Part shown: piece after piece, positions 1-9,800 of the stretch
Numbering within the stretch: the stretch's first letter is position 1
Layout of the letters: every line of letters begins with the position of its first letter
DNA from: Anaerolineaceae bacterium
GTDB taxonomy: Bacteria > Chloroflexota > Anaerolineae > Aggregatilineales > Phototrophicaceae
Direction of reading: 5' to 3'
NCBI GenBank assembly: GCA_002702065.1
Contig: NZXX01000013.1
Location: 186,001-250,000 of the forward strand
Length of the DNA stretch: 64,000 bases
Program-made: the position numbers and the translations under genes
The notes under the pieces: generated by a model
What the model was told of the DNA's origin: nothing
The model's database searches: none
Seen by the model: the letters and a program-made list of their open reading frames with translations, nothing else

Positions 1-345
1 GCCCGCATCGTCCAGGTCCGCCAGCATCGCCTCTACCGCCGCCCGCAAATTGGGCAAGTCCTCGACGGCGGCCCAGATATTTTCCAGAATGACTTCTTCA
101 TAGTGGTGCGCCAGAAAATCGCGGAAACCGATCAACATTTGCCAGTTCACGGGTGAATTCGCCCGGCGCAACTCCACCGGCAGACGCTTCGCGATTTCAC
201 CGACCACCTCATAAGAACGGATAACGGCTTTGCGTGTTTTGGCGTCACGCACAAACTGCTGCTTGCCTTCGGTCGTGAACGCAGCAATATCATCCAGTTC
301 CAGAAGTAAATCTCGCAGATAATCGGTGGATGACTTTTTGCTCAT
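1..345 (-). CDS. hepT: HepT-like ribonuclease toxin, partial (runs off left edge)
   Basis: The first 115 residues are visible and no stop codon is reached before the window edge, so the gene is cut only by the window. It is a helical protein of the HepT/DUF86 type. The segment RDFLAHHY (about residues 79-86) fits the R-x4-6-H-Y ribonuclease motif of HepT toxins. The start ATG overlaps the stop of the upstream nucleotidyltransferase gene (ATGA, 342-345), the usual arrangement of MntA-HepT (type VII) toxin-antitoxin pairs, in which the MntA enzyme neutralises HepT by adding nucleotides to it. Family membership is supported by motif and context; toxicity is inferred from the family. Confidence 0.85.
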   Translation of the reverse strand, partial: MSKKSSTDYLRDLLLELDDIAAFTTEGKQQFVRDAKTRKAVIRSYEVVGEIAKRLPVELRRANSPVNWQMLIGFRDFLAHHYEEVILENIWAAVEDLPNLRAAVEAMLADLDDAG

Positions 346-653
346 AAAGCAACAGCATCTTCCAGAACCGATTGCATAAACTGTTCATCTTTTGCGCTGT
401 CAGGAATCAAGCTGACTTCATAGCCCAGCAGTTCCTTAATATCCAGCCACAGGCCAACCAGGTCAAACACGCTGCGATTGGCAGGAAACGATATGAGCAG
501 GTCCACATCACTATCCGGGCCTGCCTCGTGGCGTGCCACACTGCCTACGACACGCACCGACGATATACCGTACCGCTCCATCAGCGCCATGATCTCGTCA
601 CGCCGCTGCCGCAGATCTTCGAGCGTTGGTGGGGTTTTGGTCGTCTCGCTCAT
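342..653 (-). CDS. mntA: MntA-like nucleotidyltransferase antitoxin
   Basis: This 103-residue minimal nucleotidyltransferase carries the signature GSVARHEAGPDSDVDLL (about residues 37-53), with the GSxAR element and the paired aspartates of SDVDL that bind the catalytic metals. In type VII toxin-antitoxin systems such proteins transfer AMP onto a tyrosine of the HepT toxin and so disarm it. The gene precedes hepT and overlaps it by four bases, which implies one transcript with translational coupling. Length is normal for the MNT family. The gene could also belong to a generic MNT/HEPN pair of unproven activity, but the motif and gene order make the antitoxin role likely. Confidence 0.87.
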   Translation of the reverse strand: MSETTKTPPTLEDLRQRRDEIMALMERYGISSVRVVGSVARHEAGPDSDVDLLISFPANRSVFDLVGLWLDIKELLGYEVSLIPDSAKDEQFMQSVLEDAVAL

Positions 654-716
654 ACGATCATCTCCGCACTGTTTGCCCTATTATACTCCACACAGATACA
701 TAAAAAGCTTAATCGC

Positions 717-3638
717 TCACCCCATCACCAGCGAGTAACCTGTCTGATTGGCCAGTCGGTTACGCACCTGCTCGAAGGTGGCGGAGTCGGGTTCGTTGGC
801 CAGCTTGACGGAGACTTCGGCGCGTGCGACATGGATGCCCGGCCCTTTGGTCACGCGCCAACCGGCCTCACGTATAAGCTGCGCGGCGATCTGCAATATC
901 TGCTGCTGGTTGGGGTGCGGGTGAATGCTGATGGCATAGCCGGTTTCTTCGGATAAGGCGCGGATGCGATCCAGATGGCGCTCCCCCACCTGCGGCGAGA
1001 TAAACGTCAGCACCAGCCCACCCTGCTTCAGCCCCGCCTTGTACAGCCCCAGCGGTTCCAGCGCCTGCCGAACCAGCCCATACGCCGCATTAATTTCGAT
1101 GGGTTCGCGGCCCGGTGATGTTTCGGGTTGTACGGATGGTGTATCACCGTCGGATTGATCGCCGCCGACACGCAGACGGAATCCGGTCAGGTCATGGTAG
1201 GCGCGCTGCAACGCCGCCACATCGGCCACGCCCGCGACCTCCACCGCGACTTCGCCCTGATTGAGATAGAACGATGGGCCTTTGGTGATGCGTCCGCCAG
1301 CGGGCAGCAGTTCATCCACCGCCGCGCCCAACGCCTGCTGGTTGATGCCGGGGTTGACCTGCACGTCCCATCCGGTCTGCGTCATCAACTGTTCGATGAC
1401 ATCGGCATACTGCCGCTGCGCCGGAAGCGGAAAATCGAACGTGAGCGTCAGGCGCTTGCGGTGAATGTCCATGCCGACCTTGCGCAGCCGGGCTTTGGGC
1501 GGGAAGGCGCTGAAGGCCAGGTCACGCGCCTGATTCTGCTCGATGGGGCCATCCTTGAGCGCCCGCTTCGGCAGCAGACCGCCGGGTTCGAGCGACGCGC
1601 CATCCTGCGCCAGCGCCAGCACGATGGTGAGCAGGGCCTGTTCGTGGCTGACCTCATCCGGCAGCGGATCGGGCAGCAAGTCCGCGGGGTTAACCGGCTG
1701 GGCAGCCTCGGCCAGCTGCTGACGGCGGGCAAACGGCAGCAGTGTATCCTGCCACTTCTGCGTCTCATCCAGCATCAGCTTGAGGTTCGCCATCTGCCCC
1801 CGGTCATCATCGACCTTTTCCCACGTGCCAATGACCCACAACAGTGCGTCGGCGGGATAATGACGCCCCTTTGCCCCGTGTACCTGCGCCTCGAACGCAT
1901 CCGCGCTGGCGTTGACGACGATACCCACACGCGGGCGGCCATTGCTGTCGCGCAGGACGATCAATTTGCCGACCAGATCGGGGTTTGCCAGCATGATCGC
2001 CAACTGGCGCTGTTTGCGGGCCACCTGCTCGGCGGAATGCACCTGAAATGTTCCGCGCCGCCGCCAGTCCGCCGCAAAATGAATGTCATCGGTCAGGGCG
2101 GAAACCGCTTCGGCGTGACGTTCGGCATCACCCCACCACATCTGCGCCAGTTCACGCGCGCTGAAAAAGCTCCCGGCCTGATCCTTCAACTGCGCCCACA
2201 GTTCCGCCGGATCCAGTGGGCGGGCTTCCTCGCCGGTTTTGATCTGCCCCAGCGCCCAGGGCCGTTTGGCAAATGCGAACGTAATCGTCTGACCGATGCG
2301 CGGAGTCTGCACCCGTTTGACACGCTGCCGCAGCGCCGTTGCCAGGCTGTGTCGCGCACCGGGGTCGCCATGCACCAGCATAATTTCTTCCGCGCCCATC
2401 GACTGCGCATACTGCACCAGTTCGTTTTCATCAGCATGGGCCGACAGTGAATAGGTATCGACCTCGCAGCGCACGCTCACAGTGGAATCGTCGATGCGCA
2501 GGGTAAATTCTTCCCCGGCCTGACGCTTGCGCATCATGGTTTGCAGGAACCGCCCCGGTGCTTCCTCGTCCTGATAACCGGTCAGGAAGATACCGTTACG
2601 TTCATCCCCGGCCCAGGCGCGCGCATACACCACCGACGCCCCCCCGGTTAACATGCCGCTGCTGGCGACGACGATGCACGGCTCGTCACTGCTGGCGACC
2701 TGTTCGCGCACCGCCGCGCTGCTCACCGGTTTGACCTTGCCGCGGAAAAACAGAGGATCATCCCCGGCAGCCCGAACGGTATTTTCCGGCAGCCATTCAT
2801 GAAAGCGTGAATATGCCGTACAGACGCTGCGCACCATGCCATCGGCATACACCGGCACATCCAGTTCATCGCGGAACGCCAGCAGAATTTGCAGCACTTC
2901 CTGCGCCCGTCCCAGCGCAAACGCCGGGATCAGCGCCTTGCCGCCGCGATCCGTCACCCGCTTGAGCATCTCGACCATGCGGCGTTCCTCGGATGCGCGC
3001 ATGGCGTGCAGCTTGCCGCCGTAGGTACTCTCCAGCACGAGTGCATCAGCCTTGATACGGGGTGGATCGGCACTGACGACGGCGCGATTGGCCCCCAGCG
3101 ACACATCGCCGGACATCACCAGCGTGCCCTCCTCCCCTTCCAGCACCAGCGTCGCCGCCCCCATAATGTGGCCGGAGGGGTGATACATCACCTGCAAGCC
3201 ATCACCCAACCGCACCGGCTGGCGAAACTGCACCGGCTGGAACGCATCCATCAGCCGCGCCGACGCAATCTCGTCGAAAATCGGCAGTTCGCCCTCAGCA
3301 TCCTGCTTGCTCTGCATGATGCGCTGGGCATCGGTCTGCAAAATGCGCGTGAGTTCGACCGTAGGCGGCGTCGCCAGGACCGGAACATGCGGGTACTGCT
3401 CGACCACCAGCGCCAGTGCCCCGGTATGGTCGGTGTGGGCATGGGTGACGAGGATGTAATCCGGCCCGCCCGCCTCGGTAATCAGGCTGAGATCGGGCAG
3501 TTGGTCGGTCTGGATGCCCCGGCTGGTTTTGGGCGAGATGCGGATTCCAGCGTCGATCAGCAGCGTTTTGCCGCCCATCTGCACCAGCGTGCTGCTGGCC
3601 CCGACTTCATCCGCCCCGCCAAGAAAGGTAAGCTGCAT
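717..3638 (-). CDS. Beta-CASP metallo-beta-lactamase ribonuclease-like protein with long C-terminal extension
   Basis: This 973-residue protein starts with a metallo-beta-lactamase domain: H66-A-H68-T-D70-H71 is the zinc-binding HxHxDH motif, followed by PSGHIMGA, SGDVSL and LSAHADE. The middle (about 190-450) has beta-CASP features (IPAFALGRAQEVL, VASSGMLTGG, LVHGDP), as in CPSF73-like and RNase J-like nucleases that cut RNA. Family members are usually 450-550 residues, so about 500 residues are extra. The extension ends with two copies of a roughly 105-residue unit (about 720-825 and 865-973), each with an NQQ...L helix and an [RV]TKGP strand followed by EV-V-V. RNA processing is the probable role; the function of the extension is unknown. 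Confidence 0.8.
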   Translation of the reverse strand: MQLTFLGGADEVGASSTLVQMGGKTLLIDAGIRISPKTSRGIQTDQLPDLSLITEAGGPDYILVTHAHTDHTGALALVVEQYPHVPVLATPPTVELTRILQTDAQRIMQSKQDAEGELPIFDEIASARLMDAFQPVQFRQPVRLGDGLQVMYHPSGHIMGAATLVLEGEEGTLVMSGDVSLGANRAVVSADPPRIKADALVLESTYGGKLHAMRASEERRMVEMLKRVTDRGGKALIPAFALGRAQEVLQILLAFRDELDVPVYADGMVRSVCTAYSRFHEWLPENTVRAAGDDPLFFRGKVKPVSSAAVREQVASSDEPCIVVASSGMLTGGASVVYARAWAGDERNGIFLTGYQDEEAPGRFLQTMMRKRQAGEEFTLRIDDSTVSVRCEVDTYSLSAHADENELVQYAQSMGAEEIMLVHGDPGARHSLATALRQRVKRVQTPRIGQTITFAFAKRPWALGQIKTGEEARPLDPAELWAQLKDQAGSFFSARELAQMWWGDAERHAEAVSALTDDIHFAADWRRRGTFQVHSAEQVARKQRQLAIMLANPDLVGKLIVLRDSNGRPRVGIVVNASADAFEAQVHGAKGRHYPADALLWVIGTWEKVDDDRGQMANLKLMLDETQKWQDTLLPFARRQQLAEAAQPVNPADLLPDPLPDEVSHEQALLTIVLALAQDGASLEPGGLLPKRALKDGPIEQNQARDLAFSAFPPKARLRKVGMDIHRKRLTLTFDFPLPAQRQYADVIEQLMTQTGWDVQVNPGINQQALGAAVDELLPAGGRITKGPSFYLNQGEVAVEVAGVADVAALQRAYHDLTGFRLRVGGDQSDGDTPSVQPETSPGREPIEINAAYGLVRQALEPLGLYKAGLKQGGLVLTFISPQVGERHLDRIRALSEETGYAISIHPHPNQQQILQIAAQLIREAGWRVTKGPGIHVARAEVSVKLANEPDSATFEQVRNRLANQTGYSLVMG

Positions 3639-3715
3639 GATATGGTCCTATCGTTTTGGACGCATCAAGCGGCGCCCCTACTGTCAATGAATTGTTTTTC
3701 TGGTTCGGTGGCCCG

Positions 3716-3770
3716 GTAGAGCCGTCCCGCTGAGATGAGTTTATCACGCACCCCAGCGGCGCGGCTCTAC
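3716..3770. repeat. Palindromic intergenic repeat
   Basis: Arms GTAGAGCCG (3716-3724) and CGGCTCTAC (3762-3770) are perfectly complementary, with a second inner pair CCGCTG/CAGCGG. The right half (3751-3773) is nearly repeated in the same orientation at 4594-4618, so two copies bracket the three small genes between them. It may be a repetitive extragenic element or a cassette boundary. No T-run follows on either strand, so a simple intrinsic terminator is less likely. Confidence 0.55.
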
Positions 3771-3786
3771 GGAGCGAGTTTTTACG

Positions 3787-4014
3787 TCAAGCCGGGTTTT
3801 TCTGCGAAGCATTCAGCACCGTAATACCCACCAGTTCATCATCCCGGTAATGGTAAATGTTGCCATCGTCTTCCATAATGCTGTCGTTGGCCTGCTGCGG
3901 TTTGCGAAAGCTGATATACAGCACATCGGCTTGGTCGTCATACTCCGTCCGCATCTGACGCGCAGGCAGTGCGAGTACCTGCCCGATCAGTGTTTTGGAG
4001 ATCAAGTGGCTCAT
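3787..4014 (-). CDS. DUF2283 family small protein
   Basis: This 75-residue protein has the DUF2283 pattern: YDDQADVLYISF near residue 25, an acidic turn, and YRDDELVGITVLNAS near the C-terminus. DUF2283 proteins are small and often sit next to DUF4258 or other toxin-like partners. Its start overlaps the stop of the upstream DUF4926 gene (ATGA at 4011-4014), so it is the last gene of a three-gene operon. The N-terminal stretch of about 20 residues before the domain is longer than usual. No biochemical function is established; an antitoxin-like or regulatory role is only inferred from context. Confidence 0.8.
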   Translation of the reverse strand: MSHLISKTLIGQVLALPARQMRTEYDDQADVLYISFRKPQQANDSIMEDDGNIYHYRDDELVGITVLNASQKNPA

Positions 4015-4241
4015 ACCATTTGCACCCGGCGGGCGCTGGCGATTTCGTTGTTTTCAAGCGGACGAATCTGGTTGGGATACACCGAAACCAGCGCCACCAG
4101 ATCACCGCTGAGGGTGACAAACTCCACTTCGTAGCCTTTGTGGTCGCCGTACACGTGAACGATCATACCAATATCGCCGACTCTCAGACCGTGTTCCGGC
4201 AAATCTTCTGTCAGGGCGACCCGTTCCAATTCCTGCATCAT
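4011..4241 (-). CDS. DUF4926 family small protein
   Basis: This 76-residue protein matches the DUF4926 pattern: LTEDLPEHGLRVGDIGMIVHVY, then a YEVEF strand and an Asp/Leu-rich turn before the C-terminus. It reads like a small SH3-like beta barrel. It lies one base after the stop of the DUF6883 gene and overlaps the DUF2283 gene by four bases, so all three are probably translated from one message. The DUF6883-DUF4926 pair is a recurrent neighbour pair in cyanobacteria and Chloroflexota as far as I know; a toxin-antitoxin role has been suspected for such pairs but I cannot confirm it. Confidence 0.8.
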   Translation of the reverse strand: MMQELERVALTEDLPEHGLRVGDIGMIVHVYGDHKGYEVEFVTLSGDLVALVSVYPNQIRPLENNEIASARRVQMV

Positions 4242-4242
4242 T

Positions 4243-4587
4243 TCAGCCTCCTGCTAACGGATAGGCGCTTACCAATCGGGGTATATCATCGCCTTCGTCA
4301 ATAATCCAGACTACCCGCACGGCGGGATTCCTGCCATCAGGTGTATGAAGCGCCCCTTCAATGATATAGTGCATTCCAAAGGGTGGGCGTTCGTCAGTCT
4401 TTGTGACTTCGTGGTCGCTGGCATGTTGTTGGAGCGCCCGCGCCATAACGCGCCACTCGTCTATTGTAAAGCCAAATGACAGAAAGAAACGGGCTTTAGC
4501 TCTGCCGTTCTCGCTGGAAAGGTCGAGCAGATAGCGCACGATTTTTGCTTCCGGCACCACTGCTTTATCAGGATTTGGAAGTTTCAC
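4243..4587 (-). CDS. DUF6883 family protein (toxin-like partner)
   Basis: This 114-residue protein starts with a GTG codon and the LPNPDKAVVPEAKIVRYLL opening typical of DUF6883, followed by RAKARFFLSFGF and a C-terminal strand ending VSAYPLAGG. It is the first gene of the DUF6883-DUF4926-DUF2283 group. A perfect 17-bp palindrome lies 35 bases upstream (4622-4638) and could be the operator of this operon. A short repeat shared with the far end of the cassette (4594-4618) abuts its ribosome-binding region. Function is unknown; the tail, with its conserved Tyr and basic residues, resembles small nuclease-like toxins, but this is a guess. Confidence 0.75.
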   Translation of the reverse strand: MKLPNPDKAVVPEAKIVRYLLDLSSENGRAKARFFLSFGFTIDEWRVMARALQQHASDHEVTKTDERPPFGMHYIIEGALHTPDGRNPAVRVVWIIDEGDDIPRLVSAYPLAGG

Positions 4588-4591
4588 CTAT

Positions 4592-4618
4592 CAACCCCAG
4601 CGGCGCAACTCTACTGGA
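4592..4618. repeat. Second copy of cassette-flanking repeat
   Basis: The core CCCCAGCGGCGC (4594-4605 region) followed by CTCTAC is shared with 3751-3770, in the same orientation and with two internal substitutions. Together the two copies enclose exactly the three small DUF genes. Confidence 0.5.
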
Positions 4619-4621
4619 CAT

Positions 4622-4638
4622 GTATCATTAAATGATAC
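4622..4638. promoter_or_regulatory. Perfect palindrome upstream of the DUF6883 operon (candidate operator)
   Basis: GTATCATT-A-AATGATAC reads identically on both strands (8-bp arms, one central base). It sits 35 bases before the GTG start of the DUF6883 gene and also upstream of the divergently transcribed serine hydrolase. Short perfect palindromes at this position are typical autoregulatory operators of toxin-antitoxin operons. No binding protein is known. Confidence 0.5.
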
Positions 4639-4765
4639 CAGATTGCAGGCGGCGGGGCGATGGATGCTGAGTCCGTCGAAGGGTCAATAGAGGCCATATG
4701 GTTTCTCCAGCAACGGCATTATAATGACCGGAGTCTTGCGTCTCTGTGTAACCGGAGTCCATACC

Positions 4766-6220
4766 ATGCATACCGCGATTGAAAACAGCCTGCCCCGCAC
4801 CACGCCCGAACAACAGGGCATGGCGTCCGCTGCAATTCTGGCCTTTGTCGAGGCGCTGGAACATCAGGTTCACGAAACCCACAGCTTCATGCTGCTGCGG
4901 CATGGGAATGTGGTCGCCGAGGGGTGGTGGTCGCCGTATGAACGCGATGATCCGCATATGCTGTTCTCGCTCAGCAAGAGCTTTACCTCGACGGCGGTTG
5001 GGCTGGCCATAACCGAGGGATATTTCGCCCTTGATGACCCGGTGCTGTCGTTTTTCCCGGATGATGCCCCTGCCGACGTCAGCGAATTTCTGGCGGCGAT
5101 GCGCGTGCGCCATCTGCTGTCGATGTCCACCGGGCAGGTCGACGACACATTTCCGAAAATGATCGAACACCCGGACGGTAACTGGACGAAAGCCTTTTTT
5201 GACGTGCCGGTTCTGCGCGAGCCGGGTACACATTTTCTGTACAACACCGGCGCAACTTACATCCTGGCGGCCATCGTGCAGAAAACCACCGGCCAGAATC
5301 TCATCGAATACTTGCAACCGCGCCTGTTCGAGCCGCTGGGAATCGTAAGCGCCACCTGGCAGGAATCACCGCAGGGCATCCATGTCGGCGGCACCGGCCT
5401 GAACATCACGACCGAAGACATTGCGCGCTTCGGCCAGCTTTATCTGCAACAGGGCATGTGGCAGGGGGCACAGATTCTGCCGCAAGCGTGGGTCGAGGAA
5501 GCCACCATGAGCCATATTGCCAATGGCACAGACCCGGAAAGCGATTGGGCGCAGGGTTATGGTTATCAGTTCTGGCGCTGCCGCCACGACAATTACCGGG
5601 GGGATGGCGCATTCGGCCAGTTCTGCATCGTCATGCCCGGCCACGATGCGGTGCTGGCGATCACCAGCGGTACGGATGATATGCAGCAGGTGTTGGACCT
5701 GGCGTGGGAGAAACTGCTCCCGGCGATGCAGGCCGATGCGCTGCCGGATGACGCCGAAGCACAGGCCGCATTGACCACGAAATTATCCAGTCTGGCCCGA
5801 CCTCCTGTACCGGGTGCGGCTGAATCACCCATTGCTTCAGCGATTTCGGGTCAAACTTACACGTTCGATGCCAATGATTTGAAGCTTGAATCCATTACCC
5901 TGAATATTGACGGTCCTGACGGTGCCATCGTCGTAAAGACAGCCTTTGCAGAGGAGTCGATTCCCTTTGGCTATGGCCAGTGGCAGCGCGGACAGACCAG
6001 CCTGTTCAACGGTCCCTGGGAGTTTGAGGCGGCACCCGTTGCCACCAGCGGCGCGTGGACCGCTGAAGACGTCTTGACACTCGTGGTGCGCTTGTATGAA
6101 ACGCCGTTCTATCACACCCTGACCTGCCATTTCGTCGGGAATGACCTGCTGATCGAAACGCGGGTCAACGTCTCCTTCGGCAGCCTCAAGCCCGTACTGC
6201 TGACCGCGCGTCATGTCTGA
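4766..6220 (+). CDS. Serine hydrolase, class C beta-lactamase/PBP4* family
   Basis: This roughly 484-residue cytoplasmic-looking protein (no signal peptide) has the SxxK nucleophile motif in FSLSKSFTS (about residue 75) and the tyrosine motif in LYNTGATYIL (about 160). These motifs define the beta-lactamase/D-aminopeptidase/esterase family. The start at 4766 was chosen because GGAG lies eight bases upstream; a longer frame from 4724 lacks a site. A TATAAT at 4720-4725 could be its -10 box. A C-terminal domain of about 120 residues after the catalytic domain looks like an all-beta appendage. The substrate cannot be predicted: an ester, a D-amino acid peptide or a beta-lactam are all possible. 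Confidence 0.85.
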   Translation: MHTAIENSLPRTTPEQQGMASAAILAFVEALEHQVHETHSFMLLRHGNVVAEGWWSPYERDDPHMLFSLSKSFTSTAVGLAITEGYFALDDPVLSFFPDDAPADVSEFLAAMRVRHLLSMSTGQVDDTFPKMIEHPDGNWTKAFFDVPVLREPGTHFLYNTGATYILAAIVQKTTGQNLIEYLQPRLFEPLGIVSATWQESPQGIHVGGTGLNITTEDIARFGQLYLQQGMWQGAQILPQAWVEEATMSHIANGTDPESDWAQGYGYQFWRCRHDNYRGDGAFGQFCIVMPGHDAVLAITSGTDDMQQVLDLAWEKLLPAMQADALPDDAEAQAALTTKLSSLARPPVPGAAESPIASAISGQTYTFDANDLKLESITLNIDGPDGAIVVKTAFAEESIPFGYGQWQRGQTSLFNGPWEFEAAPVATSGAWTAEDVLTLVVRLYETPFYHTLTCHFVGNDLLIETRVNVSFGSLKPVLLTARHV

Positions 6221-6295
6221 ATACCGGGCGGATGAACTCCCTACGCGCATACATTCTGGTTTATACTAAGGGTAAGAGAACAGACGAGGTGTGAA

Positions 6296-6811
6296 ATGGT
6301 CGCCCAGAAGCAGATGTCGGCAGAGGAATTTCTGGCTTTTGCCGAGCAGCACCCGGACAAGCGCTTTGATTTTATCGACGGGGAGATTGTCGAGGTGTCA
6401 CCCAAACCCTTGCATGGTCGGATTCATTCGATTTTCGTCGGTGCGTTTCTGGCTTATGTGGCTCAAAATCCGATTGGTGTTGTTTATACCGAGACCCTGC
6501 ACGTGCTGGATGGCGACAAGTTCATTCCTGAAGTCGCCATCAACGAAGCGACCGACGCCGATTACCTGACCACACCCCCACTGGTCGCCGTCGAGATACG
6601 CTCCGATTCCCAGTCAAGAGCGTCGCAGCAGCGCAAGGCCCGTGCTTACATTGAACACGGCGCACAGATGGTGATCCTGACCTTCCCCCGTGAACAGGTG
6701 GAAATCTACCGGCCCGCCCATGACCCACAGGTGCTGACGGCGGACGATGTGATTGACGGTGGTGATGTGCTGCCGGGCTTCCGATTGGCGGTTAAGGATG
6801 TGTTGGGATGA
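6296..6811 (+). CDS. Uma2 family (PD-(D/E)XK) putative endonuclease
   Basis: This 171-residue protein opens MSAEEFLAF and shows the Uma2/DUF820 order: FDFIDGEIVEVSP (about 23-35), the core FIPEVAI (about 80), VAVEIRSDSQS (about 100) and a basic helix before GAQMVI. In active members the PDxxV and ExxS elements hold metal ligands; here the first is PEVAI. Uma2 proteins are extremely abundant in cyanobacteria and Chloroflexota and have no settled function. GAGGTG lies five bases before the ATG. The gene runs towards the AT-rich SIR2 gene, whose end is 40 bases away on the opposite strand. Confidence 0.85.
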   Translation: MVAQKQMSAEEFLAFAEQHPDKRFDFIDGEIVEVSPKPLHGRIHSIFVGAFLAYVAQNPIGVVYTETLHVLDGDKFIPEVAINEATDADYLTTPPLVAVEIRSDSQSRASQQRKARAYIEHGAQMVILTFPREQVEIYRPAHDPQVLTADDVIDGGDVLPGFRLAVKDVLG

Positions 6812-6851
6812 AGTTACATAAACGCCATAGCTAAATACTATATCTCCACCG

Positions 6852-9800
6852 CTAAATTGACGTTTTGTCTTCGAGACTTTTAAGATCATCTGCGATCGCG
6901 CCTCTTGCTGTAAACACCAATTGAAAATCTAGCGACACTCCTTGCGAAATAACGATGTTTCTAAATTTGGTGTATGGGCAAAAAATATTAGGATACTCAG
7001 GTACTTCAATAAAACAGTATCCTTTAGCAATCGTAACAACCCTACCCCTAATTCTATAAGGTTGGTCTACATTCTCAGGATTAGGGGGAGTAAACTGTAC
7101 AGTGCGATACTCTTGTTGCTCAAAACGTTGTTGACCTTCTCTAAACACTTCTTCAGCGCTAGTAAAATCGCCATTCAAGAACATCATTCCACCTAAAGTT
7201 GCAACATATCGGGGATCTCTCATCCCAAAGGTCCTACATAACTCAAGCATTGCAATCGCTTGTTTGTAGGTTTGTCCCACATGAATCATGGCAACAGCGT
7301 ATTCCACGAACGTCCGGTATGCATCAAAATGCTGGCGCACTACAGGTTCCAATATATTAATCGCGCGTTCATAATTACCTTGTGTCCTATACGCTCTACC
7401 AAGAAGATATCTCGCAACGGTACTCTGTGGACTCTCCGATACTGCCCTTTCTAACGCTTGGAGCCGTGAGGGTTCATCGCCAAGCCATTTCTGTATCTCG
7501 GCTGATACAATCCATAGCCCATCTCGATGATTAGCCTTGCGTAAACCATCAGTAATAGTTCTTTCTGCTTTGGCAAGATATTCTGTTTGCTCTGCATCCG
7601 AAGTGCTTCGTTGTGCCCATCGAAAATATAGATCAGCTAATCCTTGATAACTATACTCATCACCAGGATACATATTAAGTGCAACTTCATAATTCGCTTC
7701 ACTTTGTATCATATAATTTCGGGCAAATCTTTCACTGGGAGTAGAAATTGCAAGATTCTTTTCGATTTCAGCTTTAGTATGATACAGAACCCGGGTGCGC
7801 GGGGCGAGATTAATAGCTGCATCTATTTGACCCAAAGCCAAGACTGGCTTATCAGCACGCAATAACATACGAGCATAGTGTTGACGCACGTAAGGGCTTT
7901 GTGGATCTTTTCTGCACGCATAGTCAAAGAAACGTGTTCTACCATCAAGCGTCGCAATATCGTCAATAATCGTATCCGCTCTCACAAAGGCTTCAAAAGC
8001 TTTTTGATCGACTCCATAATTGAAGTTTAAAGCTTGAACGGCAGTATGCAAAATGTTTTCTCGTTCACTGAGATTTCCGCAACGTTCCCACACAATTCTA
8101 GCGATAATACGATGTCTCGACCTCGCTAAATATATACCGCGAGAAGCGTCAACATCATCTATTACTACTACACCATCAGCAGCAATCGACAGTTTCTCGT
8201 AGAGGATTACCAAATTGACATCAGATAACTCTGCAAGCAATTCAGGTCTTATCTGAACTCCATGTTGATAAAAGCAGCAAACCATTAAATAAGCATTACG
8301 AGCAAGCTCATCCTTTATCCCCCAGAATTCATCTTCAATGATTGCATCAAAATTCTTGCCTTCTGTTGCTTCTTTCATTGTAACTAATAGTTCTTTATTA
8401 TGTTTATTCTTAATTACAGCAAATTGTTGATCAAAAGGTAACTCTCTTAAAGCATTGTTCTTAGCATGGTTATCCAGATATGGAATTAGTCTGCGTATCT
8501 CAAGATCACTTAATGGCTCAATTTGGAACTCAGTACCACGAGGCGTTCTACCCCTTTGACGCCACTCATTTGTACGACTCCCCATTAGAAACATAGCTGG
8601 TTTATTTAAGTTGTTAAGTCTATCTGTTACGGAATTTATGGAAGTCACAAAATCTGCTGCGTCATCAATCACAAAAAACGGTCGTTCTTCAAAAAGGGAA
8701 CAGGCAAATTCTATATCACCCTCATTTAGCTCTTGACTTGGTTTAAGCATAAATACTGGACCGACTCGATCTTGGATAAGCCTGACAGAAAGTCTCATCA
8801 ATAGAGTGGTTATCCCGTACCCGGCTGGCCCTAAAATTGTCTTTGTGGATGTTGAAGTGGTTTGTCGCGTAGCATAGTCGAGTAAATGTTCATAGACTTC
8901 TTCTTCTAGATCTCTTTCAAAAACAAGGTTTGAAGCAAGCAAACTCCAGTTAGGTCGATCACCATCTAGAAAGCTGTCTAAATTTACTGGTAAATGAAAA
9001 GGTGCTTGATTCACGTAAGTCCATGAAGAAATCAATCGTGACACAGGAGCTGGATTTTTATCAAACGCTTCAAGTAAAGCTGTTGGTATATCTCTACGGA
9101 TTTCTTGGAGTTTCCCATAATCCACATCTGTATCTGCCAAATTCAGAACGGCGCTTTGATGAAACTTTGTCAAAGTAGCATCAATAGTCTCAATACCTTT
9201 GGCAGCTAGAATTTCTTTGTCAACAGCGGAAGTATCTGGCGAAATGCGATAGGCTCGGGGCATAGGTGACGGTAAAAACTCATCGCGCATCTCTGCCAAT
9301 ACCATATTCCAATTGGGATCGCTATTGGAATAACCAATATACAAAATAGTTGATGTTGCAAACTCATTCTTCAAGAGGTTAAATAGCATACGTCTTGGCT
9401 CTCGGAAACGAGCATAATCATCATCAGTTATAACTATCTGTGGCTGCGCATTTCCAAAGAGCGTTCCATGCAAGTGATAAATTGGTACTTCAAAGCGGCT
9501 ATCTACCTGAACAAGATCAGATGTTAAAGAAATTGTGATAGGAATTTGTGGCGGTTCGGAGACCAACGTATACGCACGTTGAATTGCATTATCGTAGTTA
9601 GTAGTGAAAATCGCTCTCCACCTCCGGCTAAAAAGCCACCTAAAAGCTTCATCGGGTTCCAAATCAGCCAACTGCTGACGAAGATATACTTCCAATTCCT
9701 TTCTACCATGTCGTAGCTCAACTATAGTAGAAACCTTTGACAAATCTGATTCATCTATTGAAATGTTGAACTTTTCAGCCATATCCACGGCTAAATCTCT

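Noticed and set aside
1128..2450. A 440-codon open frame on the plus strand
   Set aside because: Antisense shadow of the beta-CASP gene, with no ribosome site and biased composition.
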